A stretch of 64,000 bases of DNA from Synechococcus sp. M16CYN (lineage in GTDB: Bacteria > Cyanobacteriota > Cyanobacteriia > PCC-6307 > Cyanobiaceae): the NCBI RefSeq assembly GCF_040371545.1, contig NZ_AP029048.1:1302001-1366000 (forward strand), read 5' to 3'. Positions 20,122 to 30,417 of this stretch are shown piece after piece. The first letter of the stretch is position 1. Every line of letters starts with the position of its first letter. A program made the translations under genes and the position numbers. The notes beneath the pieces were generated by a model, which saw nothing but the letters and a program-made list of their open reading frames with translations, was not told the DNA's origin and did not search any database.

Positions 20122-20151
20122 GGAAATGTCCCTCTCAACCGGATATGACGA

Positions 20152-21156
20152 TTAGTTCAAAGCGATGCTTTGAGCTCCATCCTTCATATGAACCGTGTTG
20201 GTGAAACGGCAAGTGTTATCCACATTGCTGATTACTAGGCTGCTCGTACGGGTGCAATCGGTTTCAAACTTAACGCCATTGAAAAGAAGGCCGTCAGTGA
20301 TGCCGCTACCAGCAAAAACTACATGTTCGCCACATGCAAGCTCATCAGCCTCGTACACCTTATCTGGGTCAGTGATGCCCATATCAGTGAGACGTGCAAG
20401 ATTACCCTCTTTAGTCATGTTTGCCCACTCAGAAGTTTGAGCGATCGCAGGGTCGTAAACCAGCTGACCCTGGAAATGACCACCCAAAGCACGCATAGCA
20501 GCTGCAGAGATCACACCCTCGGGAGCAGCGCCAATGCCCATAAGGCAATGGGTGCCTGTACCAGCAAAACCACAAGCAATCGCGGCCTGCACATCACCAT
20601 CAGAAATAGGCTGAATGCGGGCACCAGTTGCGCGAATTTCAGTGATCAGATCTCTATGACGTGCACGATCCATCACGACAATCGTGAGTTCATCAGAAGT
20701 AAGTCCAAGGCACTCACTGAGAATCTTGATGTTTTCAGTCGCAGACTTACGAATATCAACCTTTCCTTTGGCTGACGGAGGCGCTGCTAATTTCTTCATA
20801 TAAAAGTCGGGAGCATTAAACAAGCCATCGCGATCAGAGGCCGCTAAAACTGCCATCGAACCGCGTTGGCTATAGGCACAAAGGTTGGTACCTTCGCAAG
20901 GGTCAACAGCGAAATCAATACCAGGTCCTGTACCAGTACCCACTTGCTCACCGATATAGAGCATTGGCGCTTCGTCGCGTTCACCTTCACCGATAACGAT
21001 CTTACCCTGCATCTGAATTTTGCTCATGCGCTCACGCATGGCATTGACTGCCAAAGCATCGGCCTCGTCTTTAAGGCCTTTACCAGAGAGGGTAGCGGAA
21101 GCAATTGCGGCTTGTTCAACAACCTCAAGAATTTCCTGGATGAGCGTTTGATCCAC
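20152..21156 (-). CDS. glpX: Class II fructose-1,6-/sedoheptulose-1,7-bisphosphatase
   Basis: 334 residues from GTG 21156 ([15 protein letters not shown]), which matches the usual N-terminus; an earlier start at 21222 is unlike the family. The enzyme dephosphorylates FBP and SBP in the Calvin cycle. Marks are [11 protein letters not shown] (metal site), DPCEGTNLC (the lithium-sensitive phosphatase motif) and [20 protein letters not shown]. It is divergent from rpe, another Calvin-cycle gene, across about 175 bases, so the two probably have facing promoters. Confidence 0.95.
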   Translation of the reverse strand: MDQTLIQEILEVVEQAAIASATLSGKGLKDEADALAVNAMRERMSKIQMQGKIVIGEGERDEAPMLYIGEQVGTGTGPGIDFAVDPCEGTNLCAYSQRGSMAVLAASDRDGLFNAPDFYMKKLAAPPSAKGKVDIRKSATENIKILSECLGLTSDELTIVVMDRARHRDLITEIRATGARIQPISDGDVQAAIACGFAGTGTHCLMGIGAAPEGVISAAAMRALGGHFQGQLVYDPAIAQTSEWANMTKEGNLARLTDMGITDPDKVYEADELACGEHVVFAGSGITDGLLFNGVKFETDCTRTSSLVISNVDNTCRFTNTVHMKDGAQSIALN

Positions 21157-21331
21157 GGGACTCCGGTGGTGATAGATGGTTAAAAGTACTAGCGAGACGT
21201 GATGACAAGGCAATTTGTCCATGCCGCAGTGGATCTCGGCTTAGAAGCGCGGATTACTGTATCAGCGGTATGAGACTGTCCAAACCGTTTCGAGGCTTAT
21301 ATAAGATTCCGCCAGTTTTTGATTACTTGTA

Positions 21332-22066
21332 ATGACAGCGTTTCATCGCTCCATTCAGATCATTCCCTCAGTTCTCCCAGCTGATTGGGCCGCAATGGGG
21401 CAGTGTGTCAAAGATCTTGAAGAAGCCGGTGTAGACAGAATCCAGTTTGACGTGATGGATGGCAACTTTGTGCCAAATCTAACCTTTGGTCCAGAACTTA
21501 TAAAAGCTTGCAGAAAATATTGCAGCGTTCCCTTTGAAACTCAATTAATGGTGAGTCAGTATAATTGTGAAACCATGCTAGAAGAATATATCGCAGCGAC
21601 AAAAGGACCAAATAACGAACCCGGCGTTGTTATTGCACATGTGGAAGCGAACACACATTTACATCGAGTTCTAAGCCAAATTCGAGAGCTAGGTGGTAGT
21701 CCCTCAGTAGCAATAAATCCCCATACACCAATAGATATGATAAAAAATATATTAGATATGGTAGATCATGTTTTAGTAATGACTGTTAATCCAGGATTTG
21801 GAGGTCAGGCATATATTCCGACAATGTTAGACAAGATATCCGAGTTGCGAAAAATAATTGTAGAACGTAACCTCGATATAGACATTGAAGTAGACGGTGG
21901 AATAAAAGCAAATTGGACAATCTCTCAATGTTGTGCCGCTGGTGCAAACTGCTTTATAGCCGGAAGTGGAATGTTTGCTTATCCGTCTCTAAAAGAAGGA
22001 TGTGATGATCTGCGACGGGTTGCACAGGAAGCTCAAGCTGGCAAGACCTTGCCCACTTCTGCCTAG
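21332..22066 (+). CDS. rpe: Ribulose-phosphate 3-epimerase
   Basis: 244 residues from ATG 21332. It interconverts ribulose 5-phosphate and xylulose 5-phosphate in the Calvin cycle and pentose phosphate pathway. The TIM-barrel marks are the N-terminal PSVLPADW, the metal-binding DVMDGNFVPNLTFG, AINPHTP, the flexible loop VMTVNPGFGGQ, and DGGIKANW, which binds phosphate. It is divergent from glpX. A perfect 12-bp hairpin follows 18 bases after the stop. Confidence 0.97.
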   Translation: MTAFHRSIQIIPSVLPADWAAMGQCVKDLEEAGVDRIQFDVMDGNFVPNLTFGPELIKACRKYCSVPFETQLMVSQYNCETMLEEYIAATKGPNNEPGVVIAHVEANTHLHRVLSQIRELGGSPSVAINPHTPIDMIKNILDMVDHVLVMTVNPGFGGQAYIPTMLDKISELRKIIVERNLDIDIEVDGGIKANWTISQCCAAGANCFIAGSGMFAYPSLKEGCDDLRRVAQEAQAGKTLPTSA

Positions 22067-22084
22067 AAAACGCAAGAGCAGTAG

Positions 22085-22115
22085 CATCGCAGTGCAGTTT
22101 GCTTGCACTGCGATG
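22085..22115 (+). terminator. Hairpin after rpe, possible terminator
   Basis: A perfect 12-bp inverted repeat (CATCGCAGTGCA / TGCACTGCGATG) encloses a seven-base loop. It starts 18 bases after the rpe stop and is GC-rich in an AT-rich setting. No run of T follows directly, so it may be a terminator of reduced strength or a 3' mRNA stabilising structure. Confidence 0.6.
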
Positions 22116-23513
22116 GGTAAAATCTTTGAATTTCTCTTCATCAAATATCTTTAAGTAGGTCTCCTGCAGTTCGGTAAAAAAGTCTACAAGCCGTTGATAA
22201 CATTATTATCAAATTAAATCGATTTAGATATGATTGATAGGCACTCTGCTCAAATTTCACCACTAGCTTACTGGTTAAAGTCCTGTTTTAATAATATAAA
22301 TATCTTTGAATGTTTATTTGATTATTTTGAAATATGAGAAGTGTGTACTAGACTTTGCAAAAGTTGACGCTAACCATTTGTATACGGATAAAATCTCGCG
22401 TCCTTACTTGAAACTGCAATCTTACTTAAATCAAAGAGGCTTGAATAAAAAACTAGCAGCATTCTAGACTTAAATTTATTAGTTTAATACACAGGAATAC
22501 TGCCTTGAACTTTGCAATCCGATTTTGATTTGATTAAAAATGTAGACCCTAGTCTCAACTAATAAAACCTTATTAAAATTGAATCCAAAAAATTAATGAT
22601 TTAGGTTTACGCTACCTTTGTAAATAAGTGCAGACTTAACTGATAGATTAAACTACAATAGCTAAGTTAAAAGCATTAATCTATGAAAAGTTGACTAGTA
22701 ATAAAGCTATTAATTGCTTTAGTTAGAAAATCTTATTTAAAAGACTCGATTACATAAACTAAAATATAGAAAATGTCTAAAACAATGTTAGTATAATAAC
22801 TACTTGTGTTTGATTTCAAATTTATACGGTTAATAGTTAAGTTAATCGACGGTTTTGATTGAAGCTAAAGAGAAAGTTTTTTGGATATTGTTAGCATTAC
22901 AATATGAAAGCAAAATATATTAATGCCTATGCTGTTAGCAATACTTAACAAGAAACTATTAGCATCAAGGATAAAGAAATTAAATAATTTTTTACAATTC
23001 TAAATTATCGCTACATTCTACTATACACAACTAGAAAACTAGAAGATATCTATCATAGATTTAAATAATCTTGTGTGCTGATTTATCAAATAATTAATAA
23101 AACATAGTAAAGAATTTAATCTATGCAACATGCATAGTAAAATTTATCTAATCAAAGCTTTAAAATAGTTTAAAACTAAAATATGAAGCCTACAGCTATT
23201 AGGTAGAATATATAGATATTATTTTTCTTGTATCTAAACTCTGATCCTGTAAATACTAGTCATATATTTCCTTAAGTTTATTGTAAGCTATGCTCTTTTG
23301 CATAAGGTATTTAAAATACAAGATTTGATCTACTATAGACTTAGCAATAAATTAATTTAAGCTATTATTCTTTTCACAAATTTTTACTTGTCATAGTATA
23401 TTAATTCTTAAGTCAAATTTAATAATTGGGCTTAAAAAAATAACATTTTAAACCCTCAGCAAATCCTATAAATTAAGAGTTAATACTATAAGCCTGACAC
23501 CAGATCAAATCAA
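22116..23513. other. AT-rich gene desert between rpe and ccsA
   Basis: About 1.4 kb without a gene. Composition is AT-rich like the desert at 5343-7438 and stops are dense in every frame. I saw no RNA gene or clear relic. It separates two dense gene blocks whose facing ends are both 3' ends (rpe and ccsA), so no promoter is needed here. Confidence 0.6.
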
Positions 23514-24440
23514 TCAGTCAAAAAACCAACCATAACTATGAAGACCAACGCCTAATAGATTCACTCCAATGTAGCAAATAGTAATCACAAAGAGACCTAC
23601 TACGGCAACTAAAGCGGGACGCCGTCCCTGCCAGCCACGGCTGAGGCGAGTATGTAAATATGCCGCATAAACAAGCCAGCAGATTAATGCCCATGTTTCT
23701 TTAGGATCCCAACTCCAGTAACTTCCCCAAGCTTCATTCGCCCACACCGCTCCACTTATAATTCCTACAGTCAACATCAAAAAACCAACAGTTATAGTAC
23801 GATAACTCAGGCTGTCGAGTTGTTCGTTAGTACTGAGTTGAACAGATCGTAATTGCAATATACCTGAATCAGAGGTGGTAATAGCCTGACGAAAACCTCC
23901 ACTGCCAATTGAGCTACTACGTAATTCAAAACTCTCACCGCGATACATGACAAGAACAGCCATCGATAACAGTGATCCAATCAACAAAGCGGCATAACTC
24001 ACCATGATCACGCTTACATGCATTACCAACCAACTGGAGCGCAACGCTGGAACTAAAGGTGTAGCCGATTGCAACTGATCTGGAAGTGCAAAACTGGCGA
24101 AAGCTATGCATCCAAGTCCCATTGGCGTCGCGAAGGCTGCCACAATGGGAGATGGCCATGCTCGTTCAACTAACAGTTGGGTCAGAGTGCAGGCCCAAGC
24201 GAGAAAGCAGAGTGATTCGTAAAGGTTACTGATCGGGAAATGGCCCGACTGCCACCAACGCAGAATTAGTTGTGCTGTCAAAAACAAATTAGAGGTAGCT
24301 ACTAACATGCGCACAATGGATGGCTTAGAATCGCTGGAAACAGCCCAAAACGCTATAGGGAGTGCGATTAACAACAGCAGAAAAGCGACAAAGCCGAAGC
24401 CGGTGACCAGTTCAAATGAGGAATTAAGCAAACCAAACAT
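23514..24440 (-). CDS. ccsA: Cytochrome c biogenesis protein CcsA (system II)
   Basis: 308 residues with about eight membrane helices. CcsA works with Ccs1/CcsB to carry haem across the thylakoid membrane and attach it to c-type cytochromes. The tryptophan-rich haem-binding motif is visible as [18 protein letters not shown] near residue 240, followed by LHTRLSR. Conserved histidines lie in the helix starting WLVMHVS and near the C-terminus (LHSYGW). Start ATG 24440. It is last in the minus-strand series typA to ccsA, 30 bases after the LptF/G gene. Confidence 0.94.
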   Translation of the reverse strand: MFGLLNSSFELVTGFGFVAFLLLLIALPIAFWAVSSDSKPSIVRMLVATSNLFLTAQLILRWWQSGHFPISNLYESLCFLAWACTLTQLLVERAWPSPIVAAFATPMGLGCIAFASFALPDQLQSATPLVPALRSSWLVMHVSVIMVSYAALLIGSLLSMAVLVMYRGESFELRSSSIGSGGFRQAITTSDSGILQLRSVQLSTNEQLDSLSYRTITVGFLMLTVGIISGAVWANEAWGSYWSWDPKETWALICWLVYAAYLHTRLSRGWQGRRPALVAVVGLFVITICYIGVNLLGVGLHSYGWFFD

Positions 24441-24470
24441 TAAGGATTGACATAATTCTGACGTGCTCTG

Positions 24471-25625
24471 CTAACGATTGACCTGATACAAGAGCAGACC
24501 GCCAAATCCAAGAGAAATCAGAACAGGCAGCCAGGCAGCAGTTAATGGGGGAAGGATACCACTTATACCAAGTGAACTAAAACTGATGCTTAGGGCGTAA
24601 TAACCAAGGATTAACAAAATGCTAACTCCAAAGCCTTGGCTTTTACTGGTACGAGACCCTGGCCTCGCACCAAGGCTGCTACCAATCAGACCAAACACCA
24701 GACAGGCCATAGGTAATGTGAATTTTTCCTGAATACGAACGCGTAATTTTCGTGCTGCTTTAACGTTTCCTGCTTCAGATTCAATCCGTTCTGCGGTAAT
24801 AGCTTGGGAAAAAGTCATGTTATTGGCATCATCTGGTAGCTTTGCAACTTGAAGTGGGCCAGAATTAAGAGGATAAAAATTCTGATCAAACGCCACATGT
24901 GTTGTGCTGCCATTTGGATTAAGGGTGAGAATTTGGCCGTTGAAAAACTCCCACATCGCTTGTGATTCATTCCATGTAGCACGCTGAGCAATCCACATTT
25001 GGCGATAATTAGTACGAGAAAAGTCAAGCAATGTTACATCGATCATTTCCCCTTTTTTAAAGCACCGGGAGTAGAACAGTTGGCGCAAGCCACGGCTAGT
25101 TGTTTTTGTTTTCGAATCATAAATTCTGCCGAAGTTATTAAAAGTAATGTCTTTACCTTGTTCAGTAGCTAGTGCACGACCAAGGCCTTTCTGTAAGGTA
25201 AGTTCAGCTTGGGTATTGGCTCTTGGAACAATTACATCATTCAACACCAAGGTCAGTCCGGTCAGTGATAGTGAAAGAATTAAAGCGGGAACCACCAATC
25301 GAATAGTTGATATACCCACACTGTGAAGAGCTTTTAGTTCACTATTCGCAGACAGTTTGCTGTAAGCAAACAGCGTTGCGAATAGTGATGACATTGGAAG
25401 CGATAATACTAAAAAACGAGGCACGTTGAGCAGTAACAGCTGCAAAGCAATTGAAATCGGAAGTCCATCTACAAGTCGGCGAGCCAGCTCAAACATCACT
25501 CCTATAGAAAGTCCTAGCACTGTGAAAGCAGCAACTGCAAAAAGTAGAGGAGCAATGATCTCAGCAAGCAGCCAACGATCAAGCAAATGGATGTAACGTA
25601 CCTTACGGATTAACATCTTGATCAC
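24471..25625 (-). CDS. LPS export permease, LptF/LptG (YjgP/YjgQ) family
   Basis: 384 residues. Three N-terminal helices (for example LLFAVAAFTVLGLSIGVMF), a central periplasmic jellyroll-like region (about 130-280) and three C-terminal helices give the standard LptF/G layout. The protein pulls lipopolysaccharide from the inner membrane and feeds it to LptA. The GTG start at 25625 forms a GTGA overlap with the lptB stop, which favours it over the ATG at 25616. Only one such permease gene is present here, adjacent to lptB and lptA. Cyanobacteria commonly have one, so a homodimer is likely. Confidence 0.9.
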   Translation of the reverse strand: MIKMLIRKVRYIHLLDRWLLAEIIAPLLFAVAAFTVLGLSIGVMFELARRLVDGLPISIALQLLLLNVPRFLVLSLPMSSLFATLFAYSKLSANSELKALHSVGISTIRLVVPALILSLSLTGLTLVLNDVIVPRANTQAELTLQKGLGRALATEQGKDITFNNFGRIYDSKTKTTSRGLRQLFYSRCFKKGEMIDVTLLDFSRTNYRQMWIAQRATWNESQAMWEFFNGQILTLNPNGSTTHVAFDQNFYPLNSGPLQVAKLPDDANNMTFSQAITAERIESEAGNVKAARKLRVRIQEKFTLPMACLVFGLIGSSLGARPGSRTSKSQGFGVSILLILGYYALSISFSSLGISGILPPLTAAWLPVLISLGFGGLLLYQVNR

Positions 25626-26350
25626 AGTCTAAAATTCTCGCCGAGATAATGGCGACGAACTAGGACATTGCTGGCTACCTGATCAGCGCGACCTGAAGCA
25701 AGAATTGCCCCATTATTAAGGATTGTGGCCCGGTCTGTAATGGCGAGAGTTTCCCGAACGTTGTGATCGGTAATCAAAACCCCCATGCCTCGTTGACGCA
25801 AAGCGTGAATCAGGTTTTGGATATCAGCCACTGCCAGGGGATCCACACCCGCAAAAGGTTCATCAAGAAGAAGATAACGCGGACCATCACAACCCACTGC
25901 TAGAGCCCTAGCAATTTCACAACGTCGACGTTCTCCACCTGAGAGCTGAAAATTTCGACGATCCATAAATGCAGTGAGGCGAAATTCATCAATCAATTGT
26001 TCACGCCGATCTCGACGTTCCTTAGAACTTAGGTTTGTCTGATCGAGAGCTATGTCGAGGTTTTGACGAACTGTAAGTCGTCTAAAAATACTAGACTCTT
26101 GGGGTAAATAGCCAATACCTAGACGAGCTCTCTTTGGCATTGAGAGTTCTGAGATATCATGACTGTCAAGATAAATATGTCCTACATCCGGGCGCAGTAA
26201 TCCAATCACGAGATTAAATGTAGTGGTTTTGCCTGCACCATTAGGGCCAAGCAATCCAACAACTTCACCTGGTGATAGACCTAGATCAATAGACTTGACT
26301 AGTTGGCGCCCCTCAAGAGCAATAGATACTTTCCTAAGTTCCAAGCTCAT
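25622..26350 (-). CDS. lptB: LPS export ABC transporter ATP-binding protein
   Basis: 242 residues. It is the cytoplasmic ATPase that drives the LptF/G permease. The Walker A motif GPNGAGKTT is near residue 35, the signature LSGGERRR near 138, and Walker B YLLLDEPFAG near 160, with the switch histidine in ITDHNVRET. The LptB hallmark LPQESSIFRRLTV is also present. It starts with an ATGA overlap on the lptA stop and ends in a GTGA overlap with the permease gene, so the three are translationally coupled. Confidence 0.95.
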   Translation of the reverse strand: MSLELRKVSIALEGRQLVKSIDLGLSPGEVVGLLGPNGAGKTTTFNLVIGLLRPDVGHIYLDSHDISELSMPKRARLGIGYLPQESSIFRRLTVRQNLDIALDQTNLSSKERRDRREQLIDEFRLTAFMDRRNFQLSGGERRRCEIARALAVGCDGPRYLLLDEPFAGVDPLAVADIQNLIHALRQRGMGVLITDHNVRETLAITDRATILNNGAILASGRADQVASNVLVRRHYLGENFRL

Positions 26351-26781
26351 AGAAAATCAGGGATAGAATTAGCTGAATTACTATCAAAACTCCACTGGCT
26401 GAATACTTGTTCGTCGTTAGATGGCGTAGCTAAGGCACGTTCATCGATCAGGGAATAAGTAATTCTATTTGCTCGGAGTAAGTTGCCATTTTTATAAACA
26501 AAATCCACATCACCACTAAGAACAATCCGACCTTCTTTGGTGAAATATTGAGCCTGATGACTAGTAGCCATAACTCCTTGATCTATGTAAACTAGACGAA
26601 CATTGCCGCTAGCAGTTATAATACCAGTTGAGTTATCAGCTGATTGTTTATCAGATTCAATAGTAATCAAATTAGACTGGACAGTCTTTTGCGTTTCCGC
26701 AACGGCAGGTAAAAACTCTAATAACACCAGAAGTCGTAGAAAAAAAATACCTTTAAGACAGAGCGGCACGAAAACGTTCAC
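26347..26781 (-). CDS. lptA: LptA/OstA-like periplasmic LPS transport protein
   Basis: 144 residues. Residues 1-28 form a signal peptide (hydrophobic core FFLRLLVLLEFLPAVA, cleavage likely before ETQ). The mature part is the OstA-like beta-jellyroll: IITASGNVRLVYID, VMATSHQAQYF, RIVLSGDVDFVYKNG, with repeated short strands. LptA bridges the periplasm to hand LPS to LptD. It is short but complete for a single-domain LptA. It is coupled to lptB by an ATGA overlap. Confidence 0.88.
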   Translation of the reverse strand: MNVFVPLCLKGIFFLRLLVLLEFLPAVAETQKTVQSNLITIESDKQSADNSTGIITASGNVRLVYIDQGVMATSHQAQYFTKEGRIVLSGDVDFVYKNGNLLRANRITYSLIDERALATPSNDEQVFSQWSFDSNSANSIPDFL

Positions 26782-26823
26782 TCGGCACTGTGGGAATTGA
26801 TTGATATGACATTACTGGATGAA

Positions 26824-27189
26824 TTAAGCCAAGGGGTAGAGAAGAGGGACAGCACATGACCCGGGGTCCTCTTCGTTCTGAAGACAATGAAGATATTGTT
26901 CGACACAATCACATAGTGTAGAAATGTCAAGACCTAAATTAGTTGTCCCTGGGCGCTTTAAACGGCCTAACGCCTCACCAAAAAGAATAGTTGCTCCACG
27001 ACGGTTATCTTGCTGAAGATGAAGTTGAGCAACAGCGACTTGAAGGATTCCTTGGAGGCTGCGTCTATCTGGATCAGCAGTTTCATGCCAAAGCTCTTCA
27101 AGAATATCATGAGCAGCATACCACTCACCATTATTAAAAAACTTTATAGCCTGACTGAAACGGGGGTCGGTTTGCAATTTCATAGACAT
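26824..27189 (-). CDS. DUF309-domain protein
   Basis: 121 residues from ATG 27189, which overlaps the typA stop in a TGATG. The conserved DUF309 features are FNNGEWYAAHDILEELWHE and LQGILQVAVAQLHLQQDNRRGA, a small all-helical bundle with conserved His and Glu residues that may bind a metal. The function of the family is not established. Its place between typA and the lpt genes is, to my memory, common in picocyanobacteria. Confidence 0.88.
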   Translation of the reverse strand: MSMKLQTDPRFSQAIKFFNNGEWYAAHDILEELWHETADPDRRSLQGILQVAVAQLHLQQDNRRGATILFGEALGRLKRPGTTNLGLDISTLCDCVEQYLHCLQNEEDPGSCAVPLLYPLA

Positions 27190-28991
27190 CAACGCTTCGT
27201 CATTTTCTTTACGGGAAGCTTGCGCAAACGAATCGACTTTGGGGTCACTTCAAGCATTTCATTGGGACCGATATACTCTAAAGCTTTTTCCAAGGTCATT
27301 TGTATTGGTGATCGAAGACTATCCAATAAGTCAGCACCGGCAGAACGTATATTAGTAACTTGTTTCTCTTTGCAAACATTGATTTCCATATCTTGTTGGC
27401 GTGTATTTTCACCAACAATCATTCCCTTGTAAACTTTAATGCCGGGAACAATAAAGAATTGCCCACGATCCTCAGCATTTTTAAGAGCATAAAACGTTGC
27501 CGTTCCTCCCTCAAAAGCAATTAATGCACCGTTTTTACGAGTATCAAAATCGCCACATATAGGTCGATATTCAAAGAATGAGTGACTCATAATTCCTTCA
27601 CCACGAGTGGCACGAATGAATTCACTACGAAAGCCTATTAAACCTCGAGAAGGCACAATAAACTCAAGCTGGATTCGCCCGTCTAGTCCGGTCTCCATGT
27701 TTCGCATCTCTGCTTTGCGGGTACCAAGTTTTTCAATACAGGTACCGACGACAGACTCTGGCACATCCATAACTAGGGTTTCTACTGGTTCACAAGGTGT
27801 CCCATCAATAGTGCGGAAGATCACTTGAGGTTGAGACACTTGAAATTCAAAGCCTTCACGACGCATTGTTTCAATCAAGATGCTGAGATGTAATTCACCG
27901 CGGCCACTAACAAAAAAACTATCAGGGGAATCAGTATCTTCAACACGAAGAGCAACATTAGTAAGCAACTCCCTGTATAAACGATCTCGAACCTGACGAC
28001 TCGTGACGAATTTTCCTTCCTGACCGGCGAATGGAGAATCGTTAACGACGAACATCATCTGTAAAGTTGGTTCGTCTACCTTAATAAGTGGGAGGGCTTT
28101 GGGTTCATTAGGGCAAGCAATTGTCTCGCCGATATTAACATCGTTAAAACCCGCAACCGCCACTAGGTCTCCAGCAAAAGCCTCTGAGATATTGACACGT
28201 TGAAGGCCTTCAAAGGCTAATAACTTACTAATACGACCCTTTTTGATGCTTCCATCATCTTTAATCAAGGAAGCATTCTGCCCTTGTTTAATCGAACCGT
28301 TATGTACACGGCCAATAACTATCCGGCCTAAAAAGTCTGAATAATCTAGGGTTGTAATTTGAAGCTGAAGTGGTTTATCTACATTACCAATCGGAGGTGG
28401 AACATAACGCAAAATCGCATCAAGTAATGGACGCATGTTGCTACTGCTTGTCTTCATGTCTGGTTTGGCAAAACCATCGAGGCCGCTGCCAAACAAGTAG
28501 GGAAAATCGCACTGATCATCATTAGCACCCAGCTGGATGAATAGATCGAGCACTTTGTCTACCGCAGTTTCGGGATTGACCCGTGCGCGGTCGATTTTAT
28601 TGACGAATACAATTGGTCTCAAACCTTGTTCCAGCGCCTTCTTGAGTACAAAGCGAGTCTGTGGCATTGGTCCTTCGTTGGCATCCACAATCAATAAACA
28701 ACCATCAACCATGCCAAGAACCCGCTCCACCTCTCCACCAAAGTCGGCATGACCAGGCGTATCAACGATGTTGATCCGGGTGTTGTTGTAGGTAACAGCT
28801 GTATTCTTCGAAAGAATCGTGATGCCGCGTTCTCGTTCCAAATCATTGCAATCCAATACGCAGGTCGGCACTGTTTCGTTGTCGCGGAAGATTCCGGATT
28901 GCGCCAGCAATGAGTCGACTAGGGTCGTTTTACCATGATCAACGTGGGCGACTATCGCAATGTTGCGAATCGCCTTCTGCTGAGCGCTCAT
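27189..28991 (-). CDS. typA: Ribosome-associated translational GTPase TypA/BipA
   Basis: 600 residues from ATG 28991. TypA is a ribosome-binding GTPase needed under stress and for ribosome assembly at low temperature. G1 AHVDHGKT is near residue 16, G3 DTPGHADF and G4 NKID follow. The EF-G-like domains III and V and the TypA-specific C-terminus ([13 protein letters not shown]) complete it. It is the first gene of the minus-strand set reaching down to ccsA; its promoter should be in the 28992-29552 interval. Confidence 0.97.
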   Translation of the reverse strand: MSAQQKAIRNIAIVAHVDHGKTTLVDSLLAQSGIFRDNETVPTCVLDCNDLERERGITILSKNTAVTYNNTRINIVDTPGHADFGGEVERVLGMVDGCLLIVDANEGPMPQTRFVLKKALEQGLRPIVFVNKIDRARVNPETAVDKVLDLFIQLGANDDQCDFPYLFGSGLDGFAKPDMKTSSSNMRPLLDAILRYVPPPIGNVDKPLQLQITTLDYSDFLGRIVIGRVHNGSIKQGQNASLIKDDGSIKKGRISKLLAFEGLQRVNISEAFAGDLVAVAGFNDVNIGETIACPNEPKALPLIKVDEPTLQMMFVVNDSPFAGQEGKFVTSRQVRDRLYRELLTNVALRVEDTDSPDSFFVSGRGELHLSILIETMRREGFEFQVSQPQVIFRTIDGTPCEPVETLVMDVPESVVGTCIEKLGTRKAEMRNMETGLDGRIQLEFIVPSRGLIGFRSEFIRATRGEGIMSHSFFEYRPICGDFDTRKNGALIAFEGGTATFYALKNAEDRGQFFIVPGIKVYKGMIVGENTRQQDMEINVCKEKQVTNIRSAGADLLDSLRSPIQMTLEKALEYIGPNEMLEVTPKSIRLRKLPVKKMTKR

Positions 28992-29552
28992 ACGGTTAAT
29001 CATCAGGAACTTTGAGAAACGCTACTATGGGAGTCTTGAAAGCCGCCCAACGCTAGATTCGGCTGATTTTCCTCTAAGTAATTTGGAAGGAATCAAGTGA
29101 CACAGCTGTAAACCTTAAACCTGCAGGTTGTCTGAATATCTAGATGAGACAACTCACAAATCAAAACCGCGCACTAATAAAGGAAGGCAGTTGCTTCAGC
29201 AACAGACATTCGAGTTGATTTATACGATGTAAAATCCACGACTACATATTCTACCAGTCAATAAGAGTTTATGTACCGTAGCGGTTGTCATCGAATCAGC
29301 ACTAAAAATATGATGGGCTATAAGGACATATCCGAGCTGTACATACGGTCTGGCTCCTCGCAAACATTGAGTAAGCTAAAGATTAGGAAGTTGCGGGAGT
29401 CCCACTGATGCGATCAACCAATCGACGTGCGATGGTCTTTTAGTAAACGAAATTTCCATAACGCTACCTCTCACTAAAACGCGTTTATATTTTAGTAAAG
29501 GGTAGCATAAGCTGGACGGACAGTCTTATGGAAATTTAGAGACAGCAGCTCA
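28992..29552. other. Intergenic region between typA and a carboxypeptidase gene
   Basis: About 560 bases. Composition is closer to that of genes than in the deserts, but no frame is coding. It should contain the typA promoter near 29000-29100. The part nearest the carboxypeptidase stop holds a nested set of inverted and direct repeats (29438-29537), listed separately. Confidence 0.55.
29450..29537. repeat. 88-bp element with 12-bp terminal inverted repeats
   Basis: AAATTTCCATAA (29450-29461) and its exact reverse complement (29526-29537) bound an 88-base segment. Inside, GCTACC (29463-29468) and GGTAGC (29501-29506) form a second, nested pair. TTTTAGTAAA occurs as direct copies at 29438 and 29490, with the inverse ACTAAAA at 29473. 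The layout could be a miniature inverted-repeat element or a long 3'-end hairpin for the carboxypeptidase mRNA. I found no second copy by eye. Confidence 0.5.
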
Positions 29553-30308
29553 TCACAAACGTTGACGGAAAAAGCGGCGGGCAGGTTCGAACAGACGTAG
29601 GGCATCTGTTGATCCTTCGTAACGCCAATGCCATGGCTCATACATCACTCCTTGACTGTTGTTGTCTGGAAACGAAAGCACAAAGTGATAGAGGGCAGCG
29701 TGGTCTTGAAGCCAGCGAAAAGCTCGTGTTTGCTCAAACTGCACCGACAAATTTGTCTCTGGTGCCTCCCCATCTCCCAGATCGATTGCATATCCAGTGC
29801 TGTGCTCTGAATACCCTGGAGGCGCAGACACATGTGCCCGTTCTTCGGGTGTTTGATTTCGTTCTGATGCCACATCGAAAAAAATCGATTCCTGTAGGAA
29901 TTGAGAGCGATAACCACTGAGCAGTCGAAGATCCACTCCCTCGGCTCTGGCCGCATTTATCATCAAATTAAGTGCTGTCGCTGTATCAACGTGTAGCTTG
30001 ATACCGGGTTGAAAAGTGATGAGTTGGTTGTCTAATGCCTCGTCATAAGGAAAATGACCCAGCAAGCGACCATCTGCGTCAGGAGGCTCATGAAAACTAC
30101 GGGTGTTTAACGGTTCGTTTAGGACTAAACCGACCCGAAACTGTGGAGCAAACATCACCACAGCCATACTTCCCCCGCCAACCAAAAGGCAACTCACTAA
30201 CAAGCCGAAACCGTTCTTGTTTTTTGGTTGTCGCTGAGGTCGTCGTGTACGTCGAGCAACAGGAATTTCATCCTGATCGATACGTTGCGCAGAGGGTAAA
30301 CGCACCAC
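29553..30308 (-). CDS. D-alanyl-D-alanine carboxypeptidase, LdcB/VanY (M15B) family
   Basis: 251 residues. An N-terminal basic stretch precedes one membrane helix (GLLVSCLLVGGGSMAVVMF, about residues 32-50), placing the catalytic part in the periplasm. The M15B zinc motifs are visible: LLSGYRS, SEHSTGYAIDLGD (His and Asp ligands) and EPWHWRYEG (third ligand His). It should trim D-Ala from peptidoglycan stem peptides. The start is GTG at 30308 or the adjacent GTG. It is divergent from chlP across about 110 bases. Confidence 0.9.
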   Translation of the reverse strand: MVRLPSAQRIDQDEIPVARRTRRPQRQPKNKNGFGLLVSCLLVGGGSMAVVMFAPQFRVGLVLNEPLNTRSFHEPPDADGRLLGHFPYDEALDNQLITFQPGIKLHVDTATALNLMINAARAEGVDLRLLSGYRSQFLQESIFFDVASERNQTPEERAHVSAPPGYSEHSTGYAIDLGDGEAPETNLSVQFEQTRAFRWLQDHAALYHFVLSFPDNNSQGVMYEPWHWRYEGSTDALRLFEPARRFFRQRL

Positions 30309-30417
30309 GGCGCTGGTTCATGTTGTTTAGATCGTAAGTGTGAGAATCTCGCGCTATCCAGACAACTTTACGACTCGGTAGTAGCTTTAAAGGGTGGCCA
30401 AGCGGAGATTTGTTGAG

